From: Arenicola marina | Lineage: Eukaryota > Annelida > Polychaeta > Arenicolidae | NCBI GenBank assembly: GCA_964019135.1 | Contig: OZ025257.1 | Location: 11,311,971-11,375,970, forward strand | Length of the DNA stretch: 64,000 nucleotides | Direction: 5' to 3' | Shown: positions 12,701 through 24,100 of the stretch, piece after piece | How positions within the stretch are numbered: the first letter of the stretch is position 1 | Layout of the letters: each line of letters begins with the position of its first letter | Program-made: the position numbers and the translations under genes | The notes under the pieces: model-generated | Database searches by the model: none | Told to the model about the DNA's origin: nothing | The model's input: only the letters and a program-made list of their open reading frames with translations

Positions 12701-15700
12701 ATGACCTGTTTTTGTGTGAGGAGGCCATTCCTGTTTGGGTTTCGTCAGCCAAGTATTCTTGTGATAAGTACGGTTTCTCTGCCTCCTATTCCGACTATAA
12801 CGAGACGAAGGTTTACAACAAAGCTTTAATTGACAAGTTAAGATAAGAAGTAACGATGCAACTTGATTGCCTTATATAATATATATAATCTTTACATTTT
12901 TTGTTCAGGAATATTTTGTCAGAAACGGTACCAAGAAACCACATTACGAAACAAACAAACAGATTGAATCATTGCAGTTAATTTAGCACATGTAAAATTG
13001 ATACGAAACTTAATTGGTAAGAGAATTACGTCATTTTTGTTACGATCGAAATACAATTTTCGTAAGCGCCAACAAATAACTATAATCTGTAACTCACTTC
13101 TGGTCGCCCTGGACAACACGCGATCCGAATATTCTGCGCATCTCATTGTCAGGATTCAGGTACCTAATAACGAATGTATATTCCAAATATATCATTGCCA
13201 TGGTGCTAAGATGAGGAAGAATATTATTATATATAGATAAACATTGATCAGCATTTGTTTTAATCTGTTGGTCATCGTAAGTGATTTTATAATTAATTTT
13301 TAGGGTTCGCGGGGAACACTATATTTTGTAGAAATTTTAAGATTATGGAAGGGGCGGGTAGGGGTGGGGGGGGCGCAGTCCTACTATAAAGGCAGATAGT
13401 ATAAGAATGACATTTTGATCATGGGTAGAGTCATATACCAGGAGCTAATTAAAGCCCCTATTTTTTCCCAAGAAGACATGAGCAGTTTATCCTGCACAAG
13501 TAGATATATATGTACAGTGGAGCGCGAACCCCAATAATTCGGTACGACGGCTGACCTGGCAGAGTTCACGCAATAACACTGAGCGCGCTAACCACTGCAC
13601 CATTTAGGTGGCCACCATCAAACCATTGTTTCTTGTAAACTGAGCTTCATTATAATTTTGTTAGATACATTATAATATAAAATACTAAAAGATACAGCAC
13701 TAGAAATATTGGACGAATCACTCACTTGTGTTCTACATTCAAAAGAGCTTTCATATTCATTGTGATGTGAGTGTCGCTGTCAAAACTTGTCACCCCAGCC
13801 CCATGCCAAGCCACTTCCCCAAGAATTTCTTTGACTTCACGCACACTGGCATCAATCTCATCCTCCTGTATAAAAAGGGAACAAAAATTAGATACCTACA
13901 TGTATGACCATTAAATTTAAGTACTTTGCAAAAGTTAAAACATCAACTCTTTTAACACTCAACATATGAATTAAGTCAATATCAGTCGCTAGGCATTAAG
14001 TAAAAACCTTATAAGGTGCATTGATACATGACAGATGCCACTTCAATCACAATTCTTACATTTATTTTAATACATTTACAATCATTGTAATCATGCATTG
14101 ATAGTTTGTTAAAAAGCTTACATCTGCAGAGTTCTCCTTCGCCTCTCCTGCTGAACTCTTGCTCTTATTCTTCTTCTTCTTCCTTTTCTTTTTCTTTTTG
14201 GTCCCTCCTGATGGAGACCTATCAGCCTCATCTCCATCTTTGACTTCTGCACCACTGTCCGCTTTCTGCTGATCTTCTTGATCCTTCATTACATCCTCTA
14301 GGTTGTTTTCAGGATCAACATCTTGAAGCTGAAACAGTCACATGCTAGTTATTACTGGTGACCGGGAGACTACAATGGAATTTCTCTGAATTATATTCTA
14401 TGGGAGTTCTTGCATATGTGATATACTCCACAAGTATTGGCCTCATTACAGTAACCAGCTTTCCAAAGAGTAGATACAGTTATCTCACTTCCACTGGTCC
14501 AAGTAATAAGGTGCTATGGATTGGCACAAATATGAATATGAAATCAAATATTGGTGTTTCGTGCATACAAAGACCAACTGAAGCCCAAGCCTCGCAGGCC
14601 AAGGAAGCTGGGCTTGGTGAAGCATTCTCTGAACCTACAAGTCACAGGCTTCTGTATTGTGGAGCTTTAACAGTGTTATAGACCAATTATAGGGTAAAAT
14701 ATTCGGTCTTGAAGTGTGGGTCAATTCCTATACTGGGAAGTCATGCCAGAATTGTTATGTTTCAGACCACTTTAAATTTTGCATATGAGGATTAAACTGG
14801 GCCAAGAAACTTCATGGGACAATGAGGAGAGGTTGGATGAACACACCCGAAATGGATGTGCCTGGGTGCAAACCCACAACCTGCTGCTCAGCAGCTCAGC
14901 CAACTGAGGTACAGAAAATACAATTCTAAAGATGAAGATCAAACAAATATTCTATAACAAATGCCCAGATTTAAATAATGAGTACCTGTATGTCAATGAC
15001 AGCAACTTTTAACTTTTAAGGATTCAAACAAATAGATCATTGCTTAGCTTTTCTGGCAGAGAGAGGTGGGTATTTAAAAGCTCTTGTTTTACGATTCCGT
15101 CATATCTTACTTAATTTACTAGAAAATGAAAGGCGAATAATAGGTCTTGCAGCAGGGTTCAGGCCACTAACTCCAGCCATTAGCCATGGACATGGCCAGG
15201 GCCATAGGGTATAGGTGATGACAGATATAGCGGAGTTATTTTATCGGAAAATCTGTTGAGTGTATCTGAGATATAGGACTGGAGGGCTTGTTATGTCTAG
15301 GACTGCCACGTGACTTCCCAGTCACTATGGTTTTTTTGAGGGAGAAAGATATTTGATTTGGTTCCAAGTAGAACTTGGCAATCACTTTTGGCCCCCCTAA
15401 CACTCTCTCAGCTCTCCCCCTCCCTGCTATACCCTCCACCTCCCCTCACTGCTACCAGTGCCCTTACACATATCTCCCTGCTTACCATGATCCTATCCAG
15501 TGAATTAAACCAATTATTCTGGCATCAATTGTTCATACCAGCAGTTGTGATAACATACATAACATTTAGCTCTGCCTCTCGCATCACACCTCTTATCAAA
15601 TGTCACACCAGTGGCTGGCTCTCCTGGCATTTACAGCATATCTATAAATCACTGTTGTGCCTACCCAATATTAAGCAAAGATGAAGATCATGACTTCAAT

Positions 15701-18700
15701 GCATAAGATAGCTGGCTACACTCTTTCAAGCGATGTCATTAATTTTTTTTGTATTTCCCCCATCTTACCCACATAAAACCATTATTTTTAAATACATATA
15801 CCCTCTTCCTTGCTGTGATCATTTGAAATCTGCAAAATGCCATATTTTAAGCAATACTATTACTTTGTGGTCAAACTAGGAAAATGTATCATACTGCTTT
15901 CTAATAGAAGCCACAGATTAAAAAAAGAAATTTACAGTACATTATGAAGCTGCAGTCACTTATCAGATCTTAGCCTTAAAACCAGACGTTCAACTGTCTT
16001 ATCATACGACTGATGACAGTAACGGTAGACATGATGGTCATACTATCAACAGCTGTATCATAGCATATGGTCTCCCCACCCTTTAGTATGGGTGGGGGTA
16101 GGAGGTGTTTGGGGATAGTCAGAATTGCAATCATCAAATCCCAGAAAGGCATGACTTGTAAATATCTATAAAATATTGCATAGAAAAATCCTCTAATCAT
16201 ATTTTTCAGATTGAGTTGTTATTAAAGAATCACAATTAATCCATTTCATACCGGGCCCTATTGTGAGCCTCCCTTGTCTCCACTGCTGGCTGCCCAGTAT
16301 GCATATGGCCAGCCAATCAACCCAGCTGCTAGCTTCATGCTCCCACTCTTTCCCACCCCTATACTGGCCATAGGGTCCACATAGGCTATGGCCACCAATG
16401 GATGTGGCCACCATCTGCTGTGGCTGCATGCGGGGGTTGAGGTAGCGGGAAGGGGGAGGGGCAGAGGGGGTATCTGGGGATTAGCGCGGACCAGTAGACC
16501 AGCATGGCAGGGGGTTGTCTAATGGCGCTAATCGTGTACTGTTATTTTCAGTGGAAGACCTGACAAGTGGACATCAAGGCACAGATCGTTTACTGTTATT
16601 TTCAGTGGAAGACCTGACAAGTGGACTTCAAGGCACAGATCGTGTACTGTTATTTTCAGGGCGTGAGTGAATAGAAGTAAAGTTATATAAATTAGTTGCA
16701 GGGAGGGACTTGAATGAAGACGGACCACCATTCGGCTGGTGGGCCATGTTGCAGGGCAAGTTTGTGGGGTGGAGAAATGTCCTGAAGAAAATCGATAGAT
16801 TAATCGGCTGGATGTTTTTAATTAAGTTGTTTAAAAGTCTTGCTATCACAATAAAATAAGAGATTAAAAACAAAATATTTTCTTTAACAACCCATATAAA
16901 TTTATAAGTCATAATCTATCGCTATAAATCATTGTATGGTTGGGTGAATCACGCTTAGAAAATTAATTCCAGATAATAGGCCAGGATGTTAAGCCGCTTA
17001 ATCAGTGTTAATTAACAACCCGTCCCACCCGCCACAAGTTTGCCACTCCACCCCCCACAACCAATTGACCAACCAAGCCCCCACAGAAAACACCCATACC
17101 CGCCACCCCCGCCACCCACTCCGTCCCCCACGAGCTGCCCCCGGCGGCCACATCCATTGGCGGCCGTAGCCCACGTACACCGCCCCACCCACCCACCCTA
17201 ACCCATAGTCCATACCAATACAGGCTTTATAGCGAGCTCTAGCGAGCTATTATGGTAACGTATACAAAGGGGGGGGGGAAAAAAAAAAAGGGGGAGGGGG
17301 GGGGGGGGAGGAGTGTTTTCAGTTTGATTGACAAGGAACAAACAACATGGCTATCGTCGACGTTGCCAATAGCAACGGATAGCTTTCTCTCTTATGAACG
17401 TCAACCGCGCGTCATGGCGGCGAGTGAAGGCGATAATAGGAGCCATTTCAGAAAGTTCCAGAATATATAACAGAATATACGCCTACAATTATTATTTTAT
17501 TGCTTTATTTGTCTGTATAAGGTAGAAAAATGATTATGAAAACTATAAAGCATTGATTACATTTTTATTCACAATTTCTCCCGGCTACTATGCTACTGAT
17601 GCTAACATCCGGAAAATGCGAATCTGGCAAACGCGTTCGAATCTCAACTTTTTTTTGCTGTTTGGCATAGATCTAAGTCATAAGAAATTTAGACAAGGTG
17701 TGTATTATTTTTGAAAGTCATCTGTTTATTTCAACTGATTGCTATGACAGTTTTCATGAATATTTCAGCCCCTGGTTGTCAATTTTTTAAGTCAGACAAG
17801 TGACCAAGTCGAGTGTCGTCTTCGCGTCTGTCAAACTGTCAACCCTGGCTGTTTTAGCCATAGATTAGCCTGAATGTTCAGACGGTACAGTCTTGACACT
17901 TGTTCTTGTGACTGTAACAGTAAGCATCAGACTGTCAAACTGTAACGTCTGAACATTCAGGCTAGCCATAGATATCATATGGATATGGTCAGGGAGACAG
18001 GAATGAAATCAATCTGGACTGGTTGAAAGAACAAGCATAGCCGTGGTCAACACCAGTGTCAGTGACCCTGACAGAAGTAGGCCTATTGCTATTTGGAATG
18101 CAGGTTTTACTTTGATGATTTGGAATCATGTTTAGACTGAGTTATTTTGGGCCAATTGGGGCCTTTGGCTTTAAACCACTGTCTGTCACTGTAAAACTAA
18201 AAAGTAGGTAGTGTAAACACTACATTTTCCATATGACATCAAATTTCAGCTGCAGTTTTTGCCTTTTTAAATATAACAATTTCATTTTGGTCTCTATTAT
18301 GATTCCAAACCTATATTTTAGATGCCTCCACCCATGAAATATATATAGCTTAGCTCTAATTTGAAGAGTTTATTTGAGACAAATTAAATAGGATTTTAAA
18401 CAAAAACTGTAAATATTTTATTACCGGTATATATTGTTCATAGATCTATACTATTTCCTAATATTTGACACCTTTTGCCTAATTCTGACACATATCTCTA
18501 GGACATCAAAATTTCAGATGCAGTTTTTGCCTTTTTAAATATAACAATTTAATTCTGGTTTCTAGATTCCAAACCTATATTACAAATGCCTCCACCCCTG
18601 AAATATATAATTTGAAGAGTTTAATTGAGAAAAATTACACAGGAGTTTATACCAAAACTGTAAATATTTTAAGAATATTTTATTATATATTGTTCACAGG

Positions 18701-20832
18701 ACTTACTATTTCCTTTTTTTGACACATTTTGCCTACTTTTGACACCCCAGGATAATTCAGATTTATTCACAACCATATCACTCATCTATGATTTGAAAAA
18801 ATAGCTGTTTTTCAGTGCTATTTTTGTTAATTTTCAAATTATTTTAATCTATATAACTTATTTAAATTAATGCCATTATTACGATTTTTAATCAAATGCA
18901 GAATATATATATTCCATTCCTCTTAAAGCAACATTTTAAGTTTAAAATTGTCCCAATACAATAATTTTCAATGTCAAATGTCAAAAACTGGTTTCTCTGC
19001 CAGACAAATATAGATCTAGATTACCATCACAAAACACTATAGGACATACAAATATTTTCATATCCAGTCTATTTGGGCATGAAAATGAAACATATCGCTG
19101 GCTATTTTATGACAAAAATAGCTAGGATATCAACAGTTTAACAAATACTGAATGAAATCCCTTTTCCCGAAACTAAACAGCCCCTCTTAAAATGTCAAGC
19201 TTTTAGTATATTCACACAAAAAAGGTTGTACTTTGTATTGTCAACATCCCCTTGCTGACAAATAATTAAAATATTAATCAAATAGGCAACAATTATTCAA
19301 TAAAAAAGGCAACAATTATTTAATTAAAAGTTTAATAAAAAAGGCAACAATTATTGGATTCAAAGTTTAATAGAAAAAAACAACAATTATTGAATTAAAA
19401 GTTTAATAAAAAAGGCTATAATTACTAAAACAACGGTTTTAGTAGCTCATATTGATAAGCAACACAAATGTATACCATTTTGAGGATCAGAAAACTGTCT
19501 GGACTACTCCTACTCAAGCAGTATTACTTTCAAATAGAGATACCAAGTATACATAATAGACAGGGTTTAGCATGTAAAAGTGTCTCCCGGTAAATAGGCA
19601 ACTAACTTATAGTCAGTTTACTTCATTTTACTTATACACTGGTGCGACTTATCTATGGCTAAAGTCTAATTATTTCTCAGAATCGGTGGGTGTGACTTAT
19701 ACACTGGAAATTTGGTAACATATGCCCAGTTTACTTATCTTTTTTTATCTTTACTTTCCAAAAACATTTTTTGTGAGAGATACCAGTATTACATTGATAG
19801 CAAATTGTATAGATCTAGGATGATAGAAAAAGACGGATGATGATAAAATATACATTGTACTTCTGACATAAAGCGTGCTATAAAACATGTTATAGATTGC
19901 TAGAATGATAGAAGAAGGATGATGATAAAACATACTTCTGACATGGTGTGAGTGTTCAAGAAGCTTACTCATGGTGTATTTAGCAATAGTTCAGTATCTG
20001 TTCTCAAGGATAGGTCACAACAGACAATGAAAATATATTTTTCATGAAGGAGTTACCTCCGAAAATAGTTTTAATAGAAATGATATAGATCTACTAAAGT
20101 CCTAAAGGAAGAAAGGGTCAGAAAATTAAAAATGAATAAGATATTAATTACCGGTATCATAAAATAGATCTAATATCATTAATTATAGGCTCAAGCAACT
20201 ACTTATTTTTGTATTTCTCTGCATATATGACTTTAAGCCCAGATAGTACCGCTGAACAACTAGCCATTCATCTTATTTTTAATTAAAAGAAATATATAAC
20301 AACATAATTTCTATAACTTAAATAAGATATTTCAGTACAGGCAGCTTTAAGAATATAAACTACTTCAGCTAATACAGCAGATATAAGACAGTATCTAGTC
20401 AACTCGACCTACGACACGCCTGACCTATTGCCAAGCCAAATCGACCCCAACTGGGGCCCAAGCTAACTCGACCCCAAACCAACTCAACCCGTGTTCAAGA
20501 GCTAGGCCTACATTAGCATTAAATTTGGGTGAGCTCGCAACTTAGTCTTAGGCAATGCCTATTCATATTAATTATAGGTCTAGACTAATGATAAAAATTA
20601 CAGCACATACCAGATCAAATGGATTCCTTTGTACTTCTCCCTTATTTTTCTTCTTCTTATTTTTCTTTATAGCTGGGGATGAGGCGAAGGCTTCCTCGTC
20701 AGCATCACTGCTTTGACTCTCGTCTTCTCCAGGGGGTTTTGGTCCTCCATTTTCAGCACAGGCACCGGCTGTCAAGTCTTCGATACCTCCGTCCCGGTTA
20801 CCGTGTAGTTTTCGAAGTGCTCTTGTGGACAT
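6727..20832 (-). CDS. TCF25: Transcription factor 25 / NULP1 homologue, 3' exons not found
   Basis: Twelve exons, minus strand: 20832-20611, 14328-14122, 13865-13726, 13163-13098, 12785-12706, 12414-12284, 11771-11672, 10581-10488, 8492-8400, 7974-7869, 7564-7457, 6839-6727. All junction phases agree, giving about 486 residues against about 676 in human. Recognisable blocks are an N-terminus starting MSTRALRKLHGN with acidic and poly-Lys stretches, then NTWLTKPKQEWP, FTFEHNKHYQQ, CRFDYRRPENR, RTALEFCKLIL, FDPEGDPLCVLL and RALLMYPGLLLPLLDKCSV. These align in order with human TCF25. Known of the family: TCF25/Rqc1 acts in ribosome-associated quality control with listerin and NEMF, and was first described as a basic helix-loop-helix-like repressor. 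The donor of exon 11 is uncertain: ATG/gttagg at 7457 or a later in-frame GT at 7423. Exon 12 ends in phase 2 with a good donor, so at least 190 residues must lie elsewhere. It shares a promoter region with RBFA. Confidence 0.95.
6985..7230 (+). mobile_element. tRNA-derived SINE, subfamily 2
   Basis: The 5' head has A-box-like CCAGTAGGTAGCGCG and a B-box GGTTCGAGCCC. The body (CCCATGTCTCTCCCTAGCAA ... GTGATATGACC ... TTAAAGCGTCC) resembles the main SINE family of this window. A diverged relative is at 56068. It lies in the TCF25 intron between exons 11 and 12. Confidence 0.75.
8778..10438 (+). repeat. 31/36-bp minisatellite filling a TCF25 intron
   Basis: Roughly 48 units of GAATCATGCTACAGCTGATC...TAACAGGCT. 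The left part has 31-bp units. The right part has 36-bp units carrying an extra TGTGAAAG-type segment. Many units carry the palindrome CAGCTG; others have CAGGTG or CATTTG instead. A longer block repeats at a distance of 358 bp (compare 9871 and 10229), so there is higher-order structure. The array takes up about 83% of the intron between exons at 10488 and 8492 and stops about 50 bp from the exon 8 donor. The 12-residue open repeat at its right end is a by-product of the 36-bp period. Confidence 0.97.
10637..10888 (-). mobile_element. tRNA-derived SINE, family 1, with target-site duplication
   Basis: On the minus strand it begins GGCCGGCGCGATAGCTCAGT (A-box), has a diverged B-box, and ends near TTAAAGAGTCCTGAATAACC. 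Perfect 15-bp direct repeats CGGGTATAAAGGGGT flank it at 10622-10636 and 10889-10903, which marks a fairly recent retroposition. It sits in TCF25 intron 7 in the sense direction of the host gene. Confidence 0.93.
11906..12140 (-). mobile_element. tRNA-derived SINE, family 1
   Basis: Same family as the copy at 10637, with small deletions in the head. Near-perfect 14-bp duplications GAAG(T/C)CAAATCTGA flank it at 11892-11905 and 12141-12154. It lies in TCF25 intron 6. Confidence 0.9.
15700..15912 (+). repeat. Diverged copy of the 25.4-kb MITE interior
   Basis: The stretch around 15825-15900 (ATCTGCAAAATGCCATATTT ... CTTTGTGGTCAAAC) aligns by eye with 25484-25550 (ATCGGCAAAATGCCGTATTT ... CTTTGCGGTCAAAC). 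The edges are uncertain. It lies in TCF25 intron 1. Confidence 0.55.
16531..16650 (+). repeat. 54-bp tandem repeat (about 2.3 copies)
   Basis: Units start at 16531, 16585 and 16639 (period 54), each containing ACTGTTATTTTCAG and TGGAAGACCTGACAAGTGGA. It lies in TCF25 intron 1. Confidence 0.92.
17030..17315. repeat. C-rich tract followed by a G/A purine tract
   Basis: The plus strand is strongly C-rich from about 17030 to 17210. From about 17266 to 17315 it switches to a nearly pure purine run of G and A blocks. Such tracts can form G-quadruplex or triplex structures; that is inference. It lies in TCF25 intron 1. Confidence 0.7.
17866..17964. mobile_element. 99-bp hairpin MITE with 9-bp target-site duplication
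   Basis: Terminal inverted repeats begin TAGCCTGAATGTTCAGAC and continue for about 25 bp on each side. They are flanked by direct copies of GCCATAGAT at 17857-17865 and 17965-17973. There is no coding capacity. The 9-bp duplication would fit a Mutator-like mobiliser, but that is inference. It lies in TCF25 intron 1. Confidence 0.85.
18238..18720 (+). repeat. Two direct copies of a ~270-bp AT-rich segment
   Basis: TTTCAG(C/A)TGCAGTTTTTGCC occurs near 18244 and again near 18512. It is followed in both by matching text through GATTCCAAACCTATATT, GCCTCCACCC, TTTGAAGAGTTTA and ACTGTAAATATTTTA. This is an old tandem duplication in TCF25 intron 1. Confidence 0.85.
19283..19430 (+). repeat. AT-rich tandem repeat (GGCAACAATTATT core)
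   Basis: Four to five imperfect units of about 35-40 bp with the core AAAAGGCAACAATTATT and AAAGTTTAATA. It lies in TCF25 intron 1. Confidence 0.85.
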
Positions 20833-21170
20833 TTTGGCAAAAGGTGGACTTAAATCTTAAAACAACATGCGCTAATAAAGTCCGATAGCGACTGACAAGA
20901 CCACAAACGCGACGGAAATATTAAAACTTCTGCTAACTTCACATGGTGCAACACAAACCGGAAGTTGACATTTCTAGTGTTAGTTGCCTCGGATTGAATA
21001 TCCATTTAAATGATGATTTAAATAGCAGTACCAAATTAAGCATATTGACATGGACATTTAACATTGAAAATTATAAACATACGCCATGAATCAAAAAATG
21101 TTTTTTTATTGGTCCAATATGACATTAAATATGTGTATCTGCTCATTTTTGTATTTGCTGCAGCCCTTTT
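20833..21170. promoter_or_regulatory. Bidirectional promoter region of TCF25 and RBFA
   Basis: Only 338 bp separate the two divergent start codons. An ETS/GABP-type site ACCGGAAGT is at 20957-20965. A double CCAAT box in opposite orientations, ATTGGTCCAAT, is at 21108-21118. GABP and CCAAT (NF-Y) sites are typical of TATA-less bidirectional housekeeping promoters, and ETS sites are frequent at nuclear genes for mitochondrial proteins. The sites are seen; their use is inferred. Confidence 0.65.
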
Positions 21171-24100
21171 ATGATGGCCGCGCCCATGACCCGAGTGATG
21201 TCAACTTGGTCGCGGATTGCTAATTGCTTTCGCAAACAGTCCTACGTACACCGGAGTTTCCAGTTGGTTCATGTTAATGCACGATGTTACGCAAAAGGCA
21301 AACTTAATGCCACTAAACTTGCAAGAAAGCAGGAGAGGCTGCTCCGTGAGATGACGGCCAAGCTGGGCGGTAACACTGTACAAAATGGCAAGGCCAGGTC
21401 AGTCACAATGCGTCATAATGCACTCAGCCTGTACTGTAGTTCCAACAACAGGTTGAACAGGGCCTATGATCCTACCAGTGGTTGTGCCCTGTATCGACGA
21501 TGCGGAGGGGAGGGGGCGGGAGTATTGTTATCTAATGAGACTGTCAGAGTGAGATGGCTGGTAACGTAGCTTGGAAACAAAACGTTACTGTCGTAAGAGA
21601 GAGTGTAATGAATGACTGGTCATCCATTATACCAACTGTTGATATCAGTAAAGTCACGGAACTATACTGTTGGTGGATGGCCACAGTGGTTGTCACTAGC
21701 AGGACTATATCTTACCAGTAGTTGCATCATGTAGCGATGCTACCCAGGGGGAAGGAGGTGCATGAGCAGATGAGGTGTGAATGTTATCCAATTTATCTGT
21801 CACAGAGAATATGCAGTGCAGTATCTTGCCTAGGAATGCTGAAATCAGAGGTGTTTATACACCTTCAGCCTGTCCGGGGTGAAGGTTGAATCTCACCTGG
21901 ATAGTCATTTCCATGGAAAGCAAGGAGTTGTGTAGCCCTGAAGAACCCAGGCCATTTCACAAATGTTGTAATAGAAAGTTAAGTTAAAGATTCTCGCGCC
22001 GCCGTTCTGGTGCTGAGCACCCCCCGGGTGTTTCTGCAAGGTAAAGCCGAAAAATGTTCTTCCGGTGCGTGTAGCGCCACCTATAGGCCAATTTGCCGCA
22101 TGTCACTTTCAATAGCTGCAGACGTGCTGGGAATGAAATGTGGAATATCATCGGCAATGTGGACACCATCGGCTCTGTAAAGAAACAAACTGTAGGTAAA
22201 TTGATAGATTAATATGTGTGTATAATTCAAATATAATGAGGATTTGGCGTGGTATTCACCCACAATTTGATACTAGGCAGATTAAGGGGGAGGGGTTTCA
22301 ATTGCTGAGAATTTGCAGGCTGCACTTCAGGACCCTGGCCGAGCGTTAGCGAAGCCTGGGTTCTTCACGGCTAGGATTTGTGCTGTTTTCCTATCACAGC
22401 TTGCCACCAGCTTTGCCAAGATAAACAACAATTTAGCCACTACCACCATTCCTTCTCCATGAAGAGGTATGCAAAGAAGGGAGACTTTAACTTCTATGGA
22501 AGAATATGTCTATGACCGGCAGTTCAGATGCCACACTCTCCACCAGACCTTCTGGAGGTAGAAGTACTGGTTGACATGCCTGGCTCACCTAATACTGTGG
22601 AGCAGTTGCAGGAGCAGGTGCCAGAGTTCAGCGCATCCCCAGATGTGACGAGCACAACTGCTGAAGGATTTGCTGAACCTCAGCAATCTGATATCGTTGT
22701 GTGTCGTATTGCAGAAACAAATACCACAAGAAGTACCTGTCAGACTACATACAGCAGACCCATAAGAACAAACCCACATTGAACATAGGCAAAAAATGGC
22801 ATCATTACACTACATGTGTGGACAGCAGGAAAGGGATGTTTTCCATTGCTCAGACCATCAAAGGTGTCTTGCATCTCGCGCATGTCGTCAACAAGACCAT
22901 TAGGCTGCAAAGCAGGGTGGCCTGTGAGTATTCCGACAGTATTGATCTGGCCGAGACCGAACGTAGAATTGGGAACACAGATTACTGGTGCAACCACCTC
23001 AAATCCACTGAATGCGCCATAGCACCGAATTCGTGTAACCCGTCTACGGGCATCCTCCAGACCATGGTAACGGCTGGTTCACGACAAGTGGCAGGCAGCT
23101 GCAGTGCACCAAACTGCAAGAGCGGACCACAAAGGACCATGCTCCTTGCCTCCTGAAGTGCCACTTGATAAGCTTCTTCAGCATGCAAGTTTCAGCGCAC
23201 CATTTTCACCATCGACATCCAGACGTCTGTGATGACCTGCAGATGCCGTCTTCGTTCTTGTGAATACCGTGCTGCTGTCCGTTGGTGGTTGTATCGACAA
23301 CGGGAGCAGAACATTCCGATGGAAGACAGTGATGATGTACAGGATGATCCGAATGAAAAGGACCCAGTGCCATCCAGTACCATCCCGTCTGACAAGCGTC
23401 AACAACTGGCCAACGGCTCAGCCGACATGTCCAGTACATCCACTGCGAAAAGACGATACCGCAATCATTTGTCTGTACTGTTGAGTACAATCGCGCAAGC
23501 GTGCCGGAGAAGCTCTTCCCGTCAGAGACGCAGTGCTTTTACTGCAATGTACCTCTGGGAGAATTCAAGTTGATGACGAGGCACTGCAAAATACTCAACT
23601 TGGATGGCCCCCCCGACAACCAACATCGAGACCTTCTACTGCCATTGTCGCTCCTGCGCAACACCGGATAGATATCAAGACAGCGACCTTACAGTGTACA
23701 ACTTCAACGATAGACTGATGCTCAGTTACCCAGTGCTAATGGAAATACGAAGCGCTTTAGTCAACCATACGGCTATATATAGCCCGGGTTGTAGCGATGA
23801 TGGAATACCGACTGTAAATGCAACTGAATGCCCAAGATGTGGAAAATGCGTACGTAGTTTTTGAAGCGTCGGTGGATCACACATACGGATTCTCCTGTGT
23901 CCGTTGCGGTTACCACCCAATGCTCCTCGTTCACGACTTGACAAAAAAAGCAGGATTTCGCTACAATGCGTTTCTCTGTGGACATACCAGCAGAGGAGAC
24001 CCCCAGAAGGAGATTTTGGCACGCGGTTTCATCCGAGGAGCTGCCAATCCCTCCCAGGTGAAACCCTCCATCGTACCATGGACGGGCACCCTCCATCGGT

